The notes beneath the pieces are model-generated. The model ran no database searches, was not told where the DNA came from, and was given only the letters and a program-made list of their open reading frames with translations. The translations under genes and the position numbers were made by a program. From Holacanthus passer (Eukaryota > Chordata > Actinopteri > Pomacanthidae), in assembly GCA_025331565.1 (NCBI GenBank), contig JAFREQ010000150.1:62001-126000 (forward strand): 64,000 nucleotides of DNA, written 5' to 3'. Shown piece by piece: positions 49,101 to 61,819 of the stretch; the first letter of the stretch is position 1, and each line of letters starts with the position of its first letter.

Positions 49101-51803
49101 GGTTCTGTTGTTAGATTTCGCTTCGAGAGGCCGACCTTCGTTCTGCTTTACTTCACTTATTTCTCTCCTCCATCGCTTCCCAGCTCCCCTCCTTCTCTCT
49201 CTCACCTTGGACAAAGTGGTAAAAGTGTGAAAAGCTCCGGAGTGGAACACGTTTGTTTAGATTCCAGCGCGTGCCGTCTGGGAATTCCCAGCATCGGCGG
49301 CACGGCAGCCAAGCGCTGTAGTAACTCGCGGTACATGTGTTTCCCCGTGTTTGTTCGCTGCCCTTGAGAAAGTGAGAGGGAGAGGAAGCAAAAAGACAGA
49401 TGGAGCGGAGACAAAGAAACAGATAAGAGATACAGAAACATGAGAAAACTGCCAAGTTCTATTTCTGCATTTGTTCAGATTTACACAGCACCTGAGATAT
49501 TTGTACGTTTCCAGCAGAGAGTTTGCAGTTTCAGGAAATAAGTTGTGCAATTAAAATGCCATAATTCTGAAAATCTAACCTTTGGAGTTTCTGATCTCAC
49601 AGGTGTTTTACTGTATATGTCTCACCTGACAGTTAGATATTTGTCTCACAGACTAAGATTTTGCTGTAACACAGTGAATCTAGGTTGGATCTTGTGACGC
49701 CTGTTGTGGTTGATTGAACTGAAGGAACAGGGTCATATTCTCTGAAAGACTCTTACGTTTGTGATCTTGACTGAAAGTCGTCATGACGGACAAACATAAT
49801 TATGCAAGTGGATATTATGGCATTAAAACAACATTGAGAGGACGGTGTTGACAGTGGATGACGGGCTGTTGGCAGCTGGAGGTGGACTCCAAAGTCTTTC
49901 TGCCAGAGGTTCTGTCAAACATCTGCCTCATGGATGACGACGGCAACGAGACTGAGTTTGCACCCTGTCAAGATTTCAGTTGAAAATTGCCAACGCAGCC
50001 TCCATAATTCTCGATCGGGAACGAGGCAGAAAAAAGTGGTGCAGAGAAAACAAAAACACCAAAGAAACAACGCGATCACGACTTCTGTGTTTGATGAAAT
50101 ACAGAAATATAGTTTGAATATATTTATTTATTTATGGTGGACTTTTTACTATACAAATGGCAGACGTGGCAGATTTGCATGGGTGAAGATCACAGATGAC
50201 CTCTGTAATTATTACAAATGACTACAGGTCTCCAGGTAATAGAGTCAAAATGATGTATGGAAAGTGTAAAAATAGCCACAGCATTACATTAATCTCTTAT
50301 TTCTATGAAAGTCTGGAACAATATAACTTTGGCAACGTGCATGGGAATGAATTAATGCCAGTTGTTAATGTACATGTGAGATGCAGCTTTGATCTTTGGT
50401 CCATTTCCACCTTCGACCACAGATTTAAACAGAAACCTGCCATTTAAAAGTATTTAAATGTAATTTGCAATAATTGCTGATACTTCGGTGACGATGGCTC
50501 ATTTTGCGTAGTGACTTGAACATTATCTGTCGTCGATATTCGACTGAAAGTTTCTAATAGACTTTTTTTTTGAGAAGATATTCATTTTTTAATAATGAGT
50601 TAATAAAATGGAAGATGAGAAACCAGAAGTGTGGACTTTTTGATTGTATTTCCTTTTTCTGTTTTCCCGTCTGCCACCTTTCACCTTCATCCAGCCATTC
50701 AGACGGAGAAGTTGTGAAATGAAAGTCAAGACAGAAGAGAGACATCCAAGTTGATGGAAGCAGACGGATTCAACAGTTAGTTTAGTGAAGAGGAGGAGGA
50801 AGAGCAGGCGGCAGCTGGGAGGCTGAAGAGCACAGTTTTAATAGGCGAGGAGAGATTAACACGCATCTGTGTTTGAAATCTATTTTTATTCATTATAATC
50901 AACACAGATGATGAGATGTAATTGGGTACTGGGAACGAATATGGCAAAAATTATATCTTAAGAAAGTATTAATTTAAAGTTCTATAATTAAACCAGAATG
51001 TGGTTTCTCAGTTGTTCACGTACATTATTTACATAACAGCCTTTTTCCTGCAGTTTGAAACATGCAGAAAACACATGTGTGTTAAATAGGTCATTCATGT
51101 AGATTCACATGTCACATCGACCAACTCCAACGTTCACGTCCTCTTTTCGCTCTGCTCTCGTCTCTCAGTCTCTCTAAAGCTGCGAGCAGCTGCAGCTTCA
51201 GGTCATAATTCTCTGCAACCTTTGACCCTTAGGAAAGTATTGATTATAGCTACGTTAGCTTCACGTGCAGCCAATAAATGTCATGTGAGGGAACTTTTTT
51301 TATGTTACGAAAAGGTAGATTTTTTTTTTTTGGCCTTTACGTTTACAATTTAATTTTCACTTCAAGCCAAAAAAGTTGCACAAAGACTTTATGTGTATCT
51401 GTAATGGAAGGATTACATTACACAGTATCACACCTGATACCTGGCTGAAAGCCAAATAAAGCACAGATGGAGAGACAGTAGTTTATTTATTTATTTATTT
51501 ATTTGTGCTTTGTTGACGACGTGCTCAGTGATGCTTAGGACCTCATGCTTGCTGACATTTGGGATCCTGACCTGCTCTTCATACCTGATCACCTTTACAC
51601 GTCATGTGTGCGACATGCAACGAGGCAACGCTCCGATTGGTTCAGAAAGTTTTTCAGTTCAGCTCCGGAGGTAAAACTATTTATATTTCAGTCTTTTTTA
51701 ACAAAGATGTCTCTTTTTAAAAGCTGTGACTGCATTGCTTTCAATTCCATGTTTTCCAAAGCAAATGGTAGCTAAAACTTTTTAAAGTGTCACTGTGAGA
51801 ACC
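46136..51803. other. Non-coding region
   Basis: No exon was recognised. (TTTA)n lies at 51482-51504. The segment 47150-47350 lacks simple repeats and looks like possible conserved non-coding DNA. Frames are short and often open on both strands. Confidence 0.5.
51482..51504. repeat. (TTTA)n microsatellite
   Basis: About six tandem TTTA units. Confidence 0.9.
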
Positions 51804-52412
51804 CTGTGTGTGTACAGTGTGTGTACAGTGTGTGTGTGTACAGTGTGTGTGTGTACAGTGTGTGTGTGTACAGTGTGTGTGTACAGTGTGTGTGTGCGTA
51901 CAGTGTGTGTGTGTGTGTGTGCACAGTGTGTGTGTGCATACAGTGTGTGTGTGTACAGTGTGTGTGCATGTACAGTGTGTGTGTGTACAGTGTGTGTGTG
52001 TGTGCATACAGTGTGTGTGTGCATACAGTGTGTGTGTGTGTGTGTGTGTGCGTACAGTGTGTGTGTGCGTGTACAGTGTGTGTGTGTGTGTGCGTGTGTG
52101 CGTGTACAGTGTGTATGTGTGTGTGTGCGTACAGTGTGTGTGTGCATACAGTGTGTGTGTGTGTGTGTGTACAGTGTGTGTGTGCGTACAGTGTGTGTGT
52201 GTGTGTGTGTACAGTGTGTATGTGTGTGTGTGCGTACAGTGTGTGTGTGCATACAGTGTGTGTGTGTGCATGTACAGTGTGTGTGCGTGTACAGTGTGTG
52301 TGTGTGCGTGTACAGTGTGTGTGTGCGTGTGCGTACAGTGTGTGTGTGCATACAGTGTGTGTGTGCGTGTACAGTGTGTGTGTGTGCATACAGTGTGTGT
52401 GTGTGTGTGTGC
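51804..52412. repeat. 609-bp TG-rich satellite with about 31 CAGTGTG punctuations
   Basis: The array consists of (TG)n runs of varying length, each introduced by TACAGTG, with variants GCATACAGTG, GCGTACAGTG and GCGTGTACAGTG. I count about 31 CAGTGTG units. Because the unit holds no stop triplet on either strand, long frames are open in several phases on both strands, giving Val-Cys or His-Thr repeats that are not genes. A cryptic higher-order order (for example GCATACAG alternating with GCGTGTACAG) is visible but irregular. Confidence 0.95.
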
Positions 52413-52539
52413 GGCGGCCGACGTGCCCACGGCGACTCTCTGCAGGCCTGATTGGGTCGGCGGCCTGCTCTCTGAGATTGTGCTGTAATGGTGCCAGGAT
52501 GATTTATACCAGGCTTAAAATGGCTGTTGCATGAAAACA

Positions 52540-53480
52540 CACACTTTCTTCTGGTCTCTCCTGTTTTTTTTGTTGTTGTTTTTTTTCTCTCCCCTGCTCC
52601 TTCATTCTCCTCATCTCAATCCATCTCACTCCTTTTCTCCCCTCCTCTGCCTTCTTCACCTGCTCCCTCCTCTTCATCTCTCACGTCCCAGAAAAGCGGG
52701 TGGAGGTGATTTGGGATATTCAGAGAAGTGCCCTCTCCTTTCTACTTTGTCCTCGCTGACATTTTAATCTGCTGCTCAGTCGCTCGCTGACCTTTTTTCT
52801 ATCCATCTCTTTATTCTTTTCCCTTCATCTCCGTCTCTCACTCCTCTTTCCTCCAGCAATCCTCGTCTTTCTATTTACTTTTTAACTTCCAATCATTGGC
52901 GTTATTTTTTTCTCTCTCTATCAATCTAACAATCTTTTCACTTAAATTACCTGCCTCTTTCTCGTCTTCTCCTCTAACACTCATCCTTCTCCTTCTGTCC
53001 ATCCCACTTTCTTTCCTCCCTCTTGGTATTACACAATGGCAACTGACATTTCTGGCTGATGCTTCCTTCTTCTCCCTCTTGGCCTTTTTATGCCACCTTC
53101 TGTGCTTCTTCTTTTTTCTTTCTTTTACGTTCTTTTTATAGCTCCTTTATTCCATTTAGTCCTCTCTCACAGGAGGAAACCTTTGGCTTTCCCTCCGGCT
53201 TTTAGTTCGCATCCCAATTTTTTTTCTTTTTTTGATTCTGAATGTCATTTACTTCTCGCTGCATTTTCTAGAATTGACATTGTCACCGACGGATTTTTTT
53301 TTTCCTTCTTTCTCTCCTCCAGAAATGTTTGTCTCTGCCCATCGTCTCTTTTTGCATCCTTAACTCTGCCCTTTATGACTTTCTGAATTTTGTCCTCATG
53401 TTGTCCTGCTTCTCTTTTTCTTATTTTGACTTATTTTTTTCTTGACTATCTCCACATGTACCCTCCTTGTGTCCATCCCT
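52540..53480 (+). repeat. Long pyrimidine-rich tract
   Basis: About 940 bp dominated by C and T on the plus strand (TCTCTC, TTCTTTTT, CTCCTC mixtures), without a single repeating unit. Frames across it are Ser/Leu/Phe-rich and not considered genes. Confidence 0.7.
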
Positions 53481-56389
53481 CCTGCACGTTGTGTGTTAGA
53501 CCATTATTAAAAACACAAATCACTAAATGTCAACAAGAAATCTACAGAAAATTGTGCATGGCTTGATATAACATTTTCACGTTTGATGAATGAATGAAAA
53601 ATCAATGTGGCATCACTGAAACTCCGGAGGCCGGTTTTCACAGTGAATCCTTGCAGCAGGTCTGGTGACACAGGAGAGATCTTCTGCCCGACTCCTTGTC
53701 TAAACGCGACGCTGCGAGGCAACACTCAAGCGGCACTTTCTCTCCTCTGCCCCGCGGTGCTCGCCCCGGCTGTTTCTGGAGCAGGAATACGACTCGAACC
53801 CAAGTAGGCCAGCGTGTGTCTGCAGGCGATGCTCGGAAGACGAGATGATGGAAAGCAGGCGACAGAGAGCAAATATGGATGATGTTGCATGTTCCTTCTT
53901 ATTGTTTCCACTTCACCTTTTGTCCTTCAAGAAGAAAACTGCCAAGATTCATTTGGATCTCTTGTCTGCCATCGAATTAAAACGTCCATGCGCTGGTCAA
54001 AGGACGATATGTGTAAAACCATACTTCCTCAGGATTGTTGCCGTTGGCTGATATATTCTGACATCAGTGATCGTCTTGTCAGTGACAAGACGTGCGTAGT
54101 TTAAATATTGGTTTCTTCTTCTCTCTCGCTGTGGTCACGACTGCTTCGCTCAGTTTGCTGCCGGAGTTGAGTAAAGTTTGGGGAAACAGCTTCCCAGTGT
54201 GCACAGACTTCAGACAGTATAGATTACATCATATTTCACATGTGCTCAGAGTGGATTTGTATGAACCCATATCTGAAGAAATACAGCAAAGTGAGGCCGA
54301 GGTAGCACCATCAAAATGACATTTAAACACATTGGGAAATGAGTATTAGCTAAGAACAATCATGGACGATCACTCATCTTTAAAGTAGCTATAATAACTT
54401 TATAATCTAAAATATATCAATGACAATGTGAAAACAATGCGATAATGTAAAAGTGGTTGTTCACAGTGATGAACAAACAGAGAACTGTTGCCCGACTCTG
54501 CAGCTCCTCTCGGCTTTATGAAGCTTCATCGTGGGTTTCAGCTCATTTTTCAGCCGTCCCGTCCAAAACTTCATCGTTCTGGTTCCCTCTCATTGATCTC
54601 ATGGCACCAAACTGACAAAGCGAGTGACCAGCTGGTGAACATAATGGAGCATTTAGCAGCTAAGGAGCCAGATATTTGCCCCAGGAGACGACAGCCAAAC
54701 ACAGCAGGTTTGAATAGAGTATTAGTTCATATTTATAATGATAATAAAGTTTATTTTTACAGCACTTTTCAAACGACGTGAACCAGAAGGAGGAAGCGAT
54801 GAGAGAGGGTGACCCGCTCAGAGCCAAACCGTGGCAGGTTTTATTTCTACCTCTGACCACCACTTGTGTCCAGGTGGAAGGAGGAAGTGGAGCAGGACCC
54901 TCCTCCTGCTTCTCGCTCGCTTGTTGGCCAGTGGGCTCCTCCAGATGGAGGTGTTCAGCCAGATGACGGTGGAATCACACGCAGCCACATCTTCACCAGA
55001 GAGGAACTTTTTTGAGTGCATCCAACTCGGTTCATAAAGCAGCAACCTGTCCATCAAACACACGGGATTCCTTGGAAGGAGGCAGCTGGCTGGCAAACGC
55101 CTCCGTAAAGATGGCGGGGAAGCAGAAAATCTATTTCCACCCCAGACTCCTTAACATCCTGTTGCAGCGTGTCACTCAAGTGCAGATTGTACGACAGAGC
55201 AAACACAGACGCGACGTGAGGATCTGATCACAGTCAGTGTCTCACAATCAGAATATGTGAGATAAATGTTCAAATCTGTAGAATCTGGTAAAAGTTGCAG
55301 ATGAAAACAGAATTAAGAGAATTAGACCTAAGGCCAGTTTCTAATGTCTAATTTGAGCCTTAGTTCATTTTTGACATCTTTATCTTAAGGAGCACTTGCT
55401 TACTGTTCTCACAGCCTTCTCTTCCTCCACACACACGACTGAGCTAACTGAAAGACTTGAGGACGTTGAGTTGAAATTGTTGAGTTGAAATTCAAACGAT
55501 TTGTGATTCTGATTCATTTAGTATAAAAGCAGGAGGACTGCGGCAGCTATGAGTGCAAGTAAGGTGCAAAGTTTTGAAATAATAAAACTTATTTATAAGC
55601 TCTATGCTAATTAAGGAACAGACTGGATGTTTCAGAAAATAATGTGTTTTCTTCTATCCGACCTCGAGTCTTTCCTTCCTCACTTCCACGGTACAACCTT
55701 ATCCACTTGTTCTATATGTAGTGAGCGATTGCAGTGCAAAGGTGTAGTGTATATCCTTATCCTCTTATCCCCTCTCCTATCCCGTTTCTTATCAGCCCCG
55801 GAGGGAGAGCGGGGATTAACAAGTCCTGGAGAGACGAGGGTGAGTGCAGCGGGAGGACGGAGGAGGGGGAGGAAACTTTAATACCTTGTAAATTCTACGC
55901 TCTTATCTGGTTTGTAGCTTTGTATCAGATCTGGAGTTTGCACAGTGTGTATGATTTATGTTGATACCAACTAGGTCAAGAGGGAGAGCAGTGACGGAGG
56001 AGGAGACCCACCGCAGCGGAGGATGAAAAGATGACTGGGTGGATGGAGAATGAGGGGAGTGGGTTAAAGAGATGTATAGTGAGAAACAGAAAAACAAAGT
56101 ACAGAAGAGCAGAAAATTGTGGCATCACGCTAATTAAGATGTCAACATTTCTTGGCCAGGCTCCAGATCTTACTGACGTCAACACGCCTCAGGTACCGAG
56201 CGGAGACAAAAGCTTTTTCGGTCTCGCTCTCAGGCCTTTAGCTGGACTAACAATGCTCGAATAAAGCGGCGCTGAGCACACACACAATGGGTCCTCGCAC
56301 AGGAAGCTCAGACAGACCTCGAGACGAGTGCAAAAATTAGAGCACTCGAGCTCCGGTGCTTCAGTGCAAGTGAGTCACTGAAGTGAGAC
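53481..56389. other. Non-coding region
   Basis: No exon was recognised. It contains a repeat scrap near 54738-54775. Confidence 0.5.
54735..54776 (+). mobile_element. Teleost repeat scrap, AATAAAGTTTATTTTTACAGCAC type
   Basis: GATAATAAAGTTTATTTTTA then CAGCACTTTTCAAAC resembles the same fish repeat tail as at 26066-26140. Confidence 0.4.
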
Positions 56390-56905
56390 GCTGTCATTAC
56401 ACCTGTGATTCTACACGTCGGCCATGATGGATCTTCATATTTAATTCAAGTCACAGTGACAGAAAAGAAATGGCATCATCAGTCGGTCCACCCGACTGAA
56501 ATAGCTCAACTGTTGGATGCCATTTTGTACATATATTCATGGTCACCGTAGGATGACTGACTTTTCCTGTGGCATCACCATGACGATGATATTTCTGTCT
56601 TTCAGTGGAACTGGATGTAAACATTTGTACAGACATTCCAGTTCCTCTATACTGTGAAATATCTCAACATCGACCGAGTGGATCGGCACAAACTATGGTG
56701 CAGACATTGATGGTTCCCAGAGGAAAAATCCCAGTGACTCTGGTGATTCCCTGATTTATCCTCCAGCACTGTAAAGTTGACATTTGTGATTTTGAGTGAG
56801 GCGTCTCAACAACTATTGGATGGACATTAAATTTGGTGCTGACATTTATGCTCCCGATACGAACTGTAATAAATTTGGTGACTCTCTTTTAATGCAGTGA
56901 ATCCC
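56390..56905 (+). mobile_element. Teleost interspersed repeat (unnamed), forward, three internal subrepeats
   Basis: Three related segments follow each other: AAATAGCTCAACTGTTGGATG (about 56494), GAAATATCTCAACATCGACC (about 56656) and GCGTCTCAACAACTATTGGATG (about 56800). Each leads into a TTTGGTGC/GACATT, TTCATGGT or TGCTCCC, and GGTGA-x-TC pattern. This is the 5' portion of the same family as the 61.8-kb fragment, with subrepeats about 150-160 bp apart. Confidence 0.75.
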
Positions 56906-58655
56906 CACTTCTCCGACTTCAGAACCAGACCCTGTTTCATTCTTCTTAGAGAAAGTTAATGATTTCAGTAAAATGCTGTATAGATGAATGGACTGAAGTT
57001 CATGGGATTCTATAAATGAACTTAGAGAATGAAAAACTTTGTTCCTCTTGAAACAAACTAATTAGCAGCAGAACAGTTATCAGTTTTTCTACCAGGATGT
57101 GCGAATGTGGCCACTTTAGCAAGTAAATGGATGCATTCACACAGACAGTGACTGAACTAAAGTCAGACACACTATGGTCCAGAACACCTGTGTGATGGAG
57201 ATAATGGAAAAGTAAAGTCAGGACTTCTACCAAACAGATGGACTGACTCAGATTTCATTCTTACAAAGAGCATGTGAGCGTTAAATATGACAGACGACGA
57301 GGAAATTTTCCCATTTTCGTTTTTTTCATCGTGTTTGAATATTTAATAAAAAGATTAGTCTTTTCATAATTTTGATGCGCTGATTGAAGATTATACTTTT
57401 TGCATGTGTCAGTTAAACACACGATAAACTTTTCCAGCTTTAATGGCCTGATTTGCAACTTTGAACTGAAAACTCTTTCCTGGCTTGTTGACGCTCCTGT
57501 CGACAGGTAACACCCAGAGGTCTGTCACCTCCAGGTGTCAACGCCGGTCCAAACCCCGGAGTGTGAAAAGAGCTGACTCGGTTTATTCTATGGAAAAGGT
57601 TCATTGCAGTCTCCTGAGCCTTAAGCCATATTTACACTGAGCAGAATCACACGTTCATTTTTAACAAGCAGGATTATGAGTCTGGGTAAAGTTACTCTTG
57701 AAGCCAAAACACGCGGCAGCATCGCTCACAGTCTCACGTTCTATTCTGATGTGTTTTGTTTATATTTCCGTTTCTTTCCTGTTTTCTTTGTCTGCTTCTC
57801 CAATGTTTTCCCAGCGTTCAACTTTTCACCTTGAGTCAGCGGCTGTTTTGATAGTCCCGCCTTCATCCCTCTCAGTCAGATATTCAAGCTCCTGTCACTC
57901 AGCTTGAGGAGCTTAAAAGTAGCATCAAGCCTGAAGCTGAGGTGAGTGACTGACGTAAAGTCAAACTGGAGATCCGGCAGGAAAATGATTTAAGCCAATC
58001 TATGAATAACATCCCAACGCCAACGTTTGAATGGTTCTTGTCTGGATCCTGTTCACAGATTCAGTCATGATATGGATCAAGATGCAGATCAAAGCTGCTG
58101 AACCTTTTCTATTATTGTTGTGTCAAGATCAGGGTCTGGTTCTGGTCCCTGATAATTGCATCAATAGCACCAATGGACTTGGATCCCATTGGCTCTGACC
58201 ACTGGCCAATCTTTTTCTTTATGTTTTAAGTCTTACATGTTTACTTATTAAAACCGTTCTTACTTTGGTTGAGCCTTTTTACAGTATGAAATTTCAAAGT
58301 CTAAGTCTATAGTCATACTTGTAATGACTCTCTGCACTCGGTGATATCCAGCACTGTTACATGTTCTGTCTTGGCGGAGAAGTAGATCCTCTGAAATCCT
58401 CTGTCCAGTCACTTTTTGACCCTCTGACAATCATTAACCTCCCCCTCATACCCTCAGTCATTGACACACACCATCTCATTATACTGTCTGTATGAGGTCA
58501 TGAACATGATTGTAAAGCTTAACATAATTCATTTAGACAAGTAAACACAGAGTCACATAGAGATTCAAATAAGAAGTTCTGCCTGTAAAGCAAAGCCTGA
58601 ATTAAAGGGTAGAGAAACATAATGAGTGAATGTGTTTATTATTTATATGAATTAC
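56906..58655. other. Non-coding region
   Basis: No exon or known element was recognised. Confidence 0.5.
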
Positions 58656-58709
58656 ATGCTGTGGCCTTTACAGTCACCAGATTTCAACCCCATTGAGACA
58701 ATGTGGTAA
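58656..58709 (+). pseudogene. Tc1-like transposase scrap
   Basis: ATG CTG TGG then codons for PLQSPDFNPIETMW and a stop. The W-P-x-QSPD-x-NPIE-x-x-W pattern is the hallmark around the second catalytic Asp of Tc1 transposases. Only about 18 codons remain and the surrounding sequence is not recognisable. Confidence 0.7.
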
Positions 58710-59670
58710 AGCCAACTGACAAAGCAAAAAGAGAAACCAAGCAGAGACTCTCAGTACCTATAGCTGACATTACAGCAGCTCATTAATGAGCTTTTATGGC
58801 CTCTTCCTCCCCTGATGGTTTTATTTATCCAGTTTTTTTTTTCTTTCATCATATTGATTCCCAAATGGGCAAAAAACCTAATTTCACACTGAGCTGATAA
58901 AAAAAAAAAGTAGAAGGACAAGCAGGAAAAGAGATCTAATTTAAACTACGGATGGGATTTAAATTACAGAGGAACAGCGAGTCCTCCAAAAAAACACTAG
59001 GTAAATGTGGCTGTAATTATTACTGTGGTGGGTGTGAAAAATTACCCACATATGAGCTCTGGACAGGATGAAAATCAGTGACCAGCGCAGGTAATGTTAA
59101 AATTACCTCGGCTCCTGGAGAGAAAGGAATCCAGCTGTAATGAGGCTGCAGGATATATTTCAAAGTGGAGTATTGAAGCTGTTCTGGTGGCTCATGTTTG
59201 CCAGATACTTTATGCAACCATCTATGACACTATCAGCGCATCTGAGAGGAAAAAGCATCGCCTCAAAAAGCAGGAATCAAGCAGCAACCGTTCAACTGTT
59301 TGTTCTCTGTCTGAAACACTTGTATTCTGATAACTTACGGCATCATATACTGGATATCGACATCCAATATCACACAACCTAAACCATGTCAAATACACGT
59401 CTGCTATAAATACCTGACCTGGATCACACTAACCCACGCCACGCTAACCATCAGAGTTGACCTCCTGCAGCTCGGAGAGCGATCGGCTCCGGATGCATCT
59501 CGTTAGCGCGGCCCACCGGAGGCCTGTGCTACTTAAAGCACATCCACGCTGCTGCAGCGACTGCTGAGCTCGCTGCCTGCTGCCGCCTATAAATAGAAAC
59601 CAATCTGCAACCCCACCTAATGAGCACAATCCACTTCAGACCTAACTGTCAACAGCCAGCCAACGCGTGC

Positions 59671-59760
59671 GTGTGTGTGTGTGTGTGTGCGTGAAGATAC
59701 AGCTGACCATGCTGTTTTGATCGCGGGTCTGCTGCAAATCACTGCTCCGCCAAGAAGTGA

Positions 59761-59794
<34 letters not shown>

Positions 59795-60027
59795 ATTAGG
59801 TTCTTGCTATCTTTTGTTGCTAAATATAGATGAAGGAAATTTCCGAGTTGCCTTGGCAGGATGACGGCAGCAAGACAAGTAAAACCTCTCTCTCTCTCTC
59901 TCTCTCTCTCTTCTTTCACCATTTCAAGTCTTTCTCCTTCGTCTCTCTTCTCTTCTCTTAACTCGCCCAAATCTTGCTGACCTGTCTTACCTCCAAAGTA
60001 AGTGTGTGTGTGTGTGTGTGTGTGTGT
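59671..60027. repeat. Cluster of GT and CT microsatellites
   Basis: GT runs at 59671-59689, 59762-59792 and 60002-60027, and a CT run at 59886-59910, all within 360 bp. Confidence 0.93.
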
Positions 60028-60577
60028 TGCCTTCTTGCATATGTTTCTGTACTTATGTTTGCATGAATATGTAAATGCATTGTGTGTTTACAGTCTGTTC
60101 TTCTGCATAACTCAACTGGACGACTTCAGTGAAGTCAGCTTCATTCATTTTCATTAACTTGATGAAAATAGAGTTAAAGTTAAAAAGTTAGTTATTCATA
60201 TGTTATAGCCAACTTCATTTTCTAGAATTCATAATCAGTCTTGTTTTGAGTGTTGAGAGATAGATTTCTTATTGTACAAGAGGCCTATGATATTTTCTGA
60301 CACAAAGATCAGATCATCTCCACGCTCTGTCTTTTAAAGCCGCAGATGTTCCACTCATGCCTTCACGTTTTCAGTAATACAACAATGGCTATAACTTATA
60401 ATAACTAGAGTTTGAACTTAATGATGTGACTGAAAACACTGCAGCGGTATCATTGTATATCTCTCTTTTCCAGAGCTGATCCACGTCCAGTCAGTACTTT
60501 TCATTTATCACATCCCTTGACTCAGTCACACAAACTCAGCCAGACAAGCTGCTTTATGTTAATTTAACAAGAGCTGC

Positions 60578-60600
60578 TTTTTTTTTTTTTTTTTTTTTTT
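60578..60600. repeat. Poly(T) tract, 23 T
   Basis: Uninterrupted T run. It could be the poly(A) end of a minus-strand retro-insertion, but no body is recognisable upstream or downstream. Confidence 0.85.
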
Positions 60601-61320
60601 GTACAAACAATCTCTTCATCACATCCTGAACGGCTAATGCAACACAAAGTACCGCTGGTTAACAAATACTGAATTTTTCATGTGGTCTCGACGAATTACC
60701 GCAGCGCTCATGACACAGAACTATAAATACAATATTACAAATTTCTCCCGTGGTTGTTATTTTGTGTGCACAAGGAAGGAAATTGATTAAATAAGCCACT
60801 GTTTTTCCCCTGAAATGGTCCAGATGGAATAAATGACTGTCATTATATTAGTAGCTGTTGTACACAAACAGCCCACACAGCTCTTCACTTTCACATCCAA
60901 CATTTCATTCTGCATCTCTCTCTTTGCTCTAGTCTATAAAAATGAACGTCAAAAAAAAACTTTCTGGACTTGGTCAGTTAACTCAGTATTTCAAGGCCGC
61001 AGCTTTGAAACAGCCCGAGAGAGGAAATGACCCGAGGTAGCTCCTTCTTATTTATTTGATAAAGACGTGTTCTGGTTGCAACCCTCCGACAGAGCGCCGG
61101 ATCTTTTCTTCGTTATTTGTCCGACAGTGGCTTTTATGGCCCGACTGCCCTCCAGATTTCCACATCGGTGCAGAAGGACGTTATGAGTTGAAACAGCTGA
61201 AAATGTTTTGCCGTTTATCAAGGTCTGTATTTGCTTCAGGCGTTTTCTTGGTCGTCTTCAATTCTCATCTCTTCTCATTCAGCGACATCTGATCAGCCGT
61301 GATGATGGTCGAAGCCGGCT
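60601..61320. other. Non-coding region
   Basis: No gene or known element was recognised. Confidence 0.5.
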
Positions 61321-61324
61321 CTTT

Positions 61325-61344
61325 CTCTCTCTCTCTCTCTCTCT
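61325..61344. repeat. (CT)10 microsatellite
   Basis: Perfect CT run. Confidence 0.9.
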
Positions 61345-61369
61345 GTCCTTCTCGGCGTGGATGGTGTTT

Positions 61370-61670
61370 GAAACCAACACTAATTAGTGCGACTGTGGCT
61401 CAATAGCTGCGGATCAATGGCGCTCAGCCGCCGACCGGGAGCGACGCGCAGAGGGGCCAATCCACACATCTGTCGCACCGGGGAATATGACACAACAGAA
61501 GGCCTGTCAGCCCAGGTGACAAGTGCTGTCACCGCTTCAAGGGGAAGGAAAATTATAGAGATCAATGCGTAGAGAGACTCGTTCCGAAATGCAACATATC
61601 TATTATTGGCCGGGCGGGGGGTCATTATGCCTCATTTGCGTTTCAGCTTTTGACATTTAAAGTGCTAATC
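61370..61670. promoter_or_regulatory. Candidate conserved non-coding element with a perfect inverted repeat
   Basis: Repeat-free, mixed-composition DNA with ATTAGTG, TGACACAAC and the perfect inverted repeat GGTGACA-AGTGC-TGTCACC (61515-61533). It has the look of a vertebrate enhancer-type element, but no alignment could be made. Confidence 0.3.
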
Positions 61671-61819
61671 TGCAGGATTCTCGCTTCTTTCATTTGGGCA
61701 ACATTGTACTTAACTCCCCAAAGGTCACTTGTCAGTCAAATACCGAGGCCAATATGGTCTCTGTCCATTTTTCATATTGGATTCATCGGCTGGACATTTT
61801 TCTGTGCAGCTTTGGTGAT

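Noticed and set aside
51741..52540. Several frames of 200-250 codons on both strands, His-Thr or Val-Cys rich
   Set aside because: They are translations of a TG/TACAGTG satellite that lacks stop triplets, not genes.
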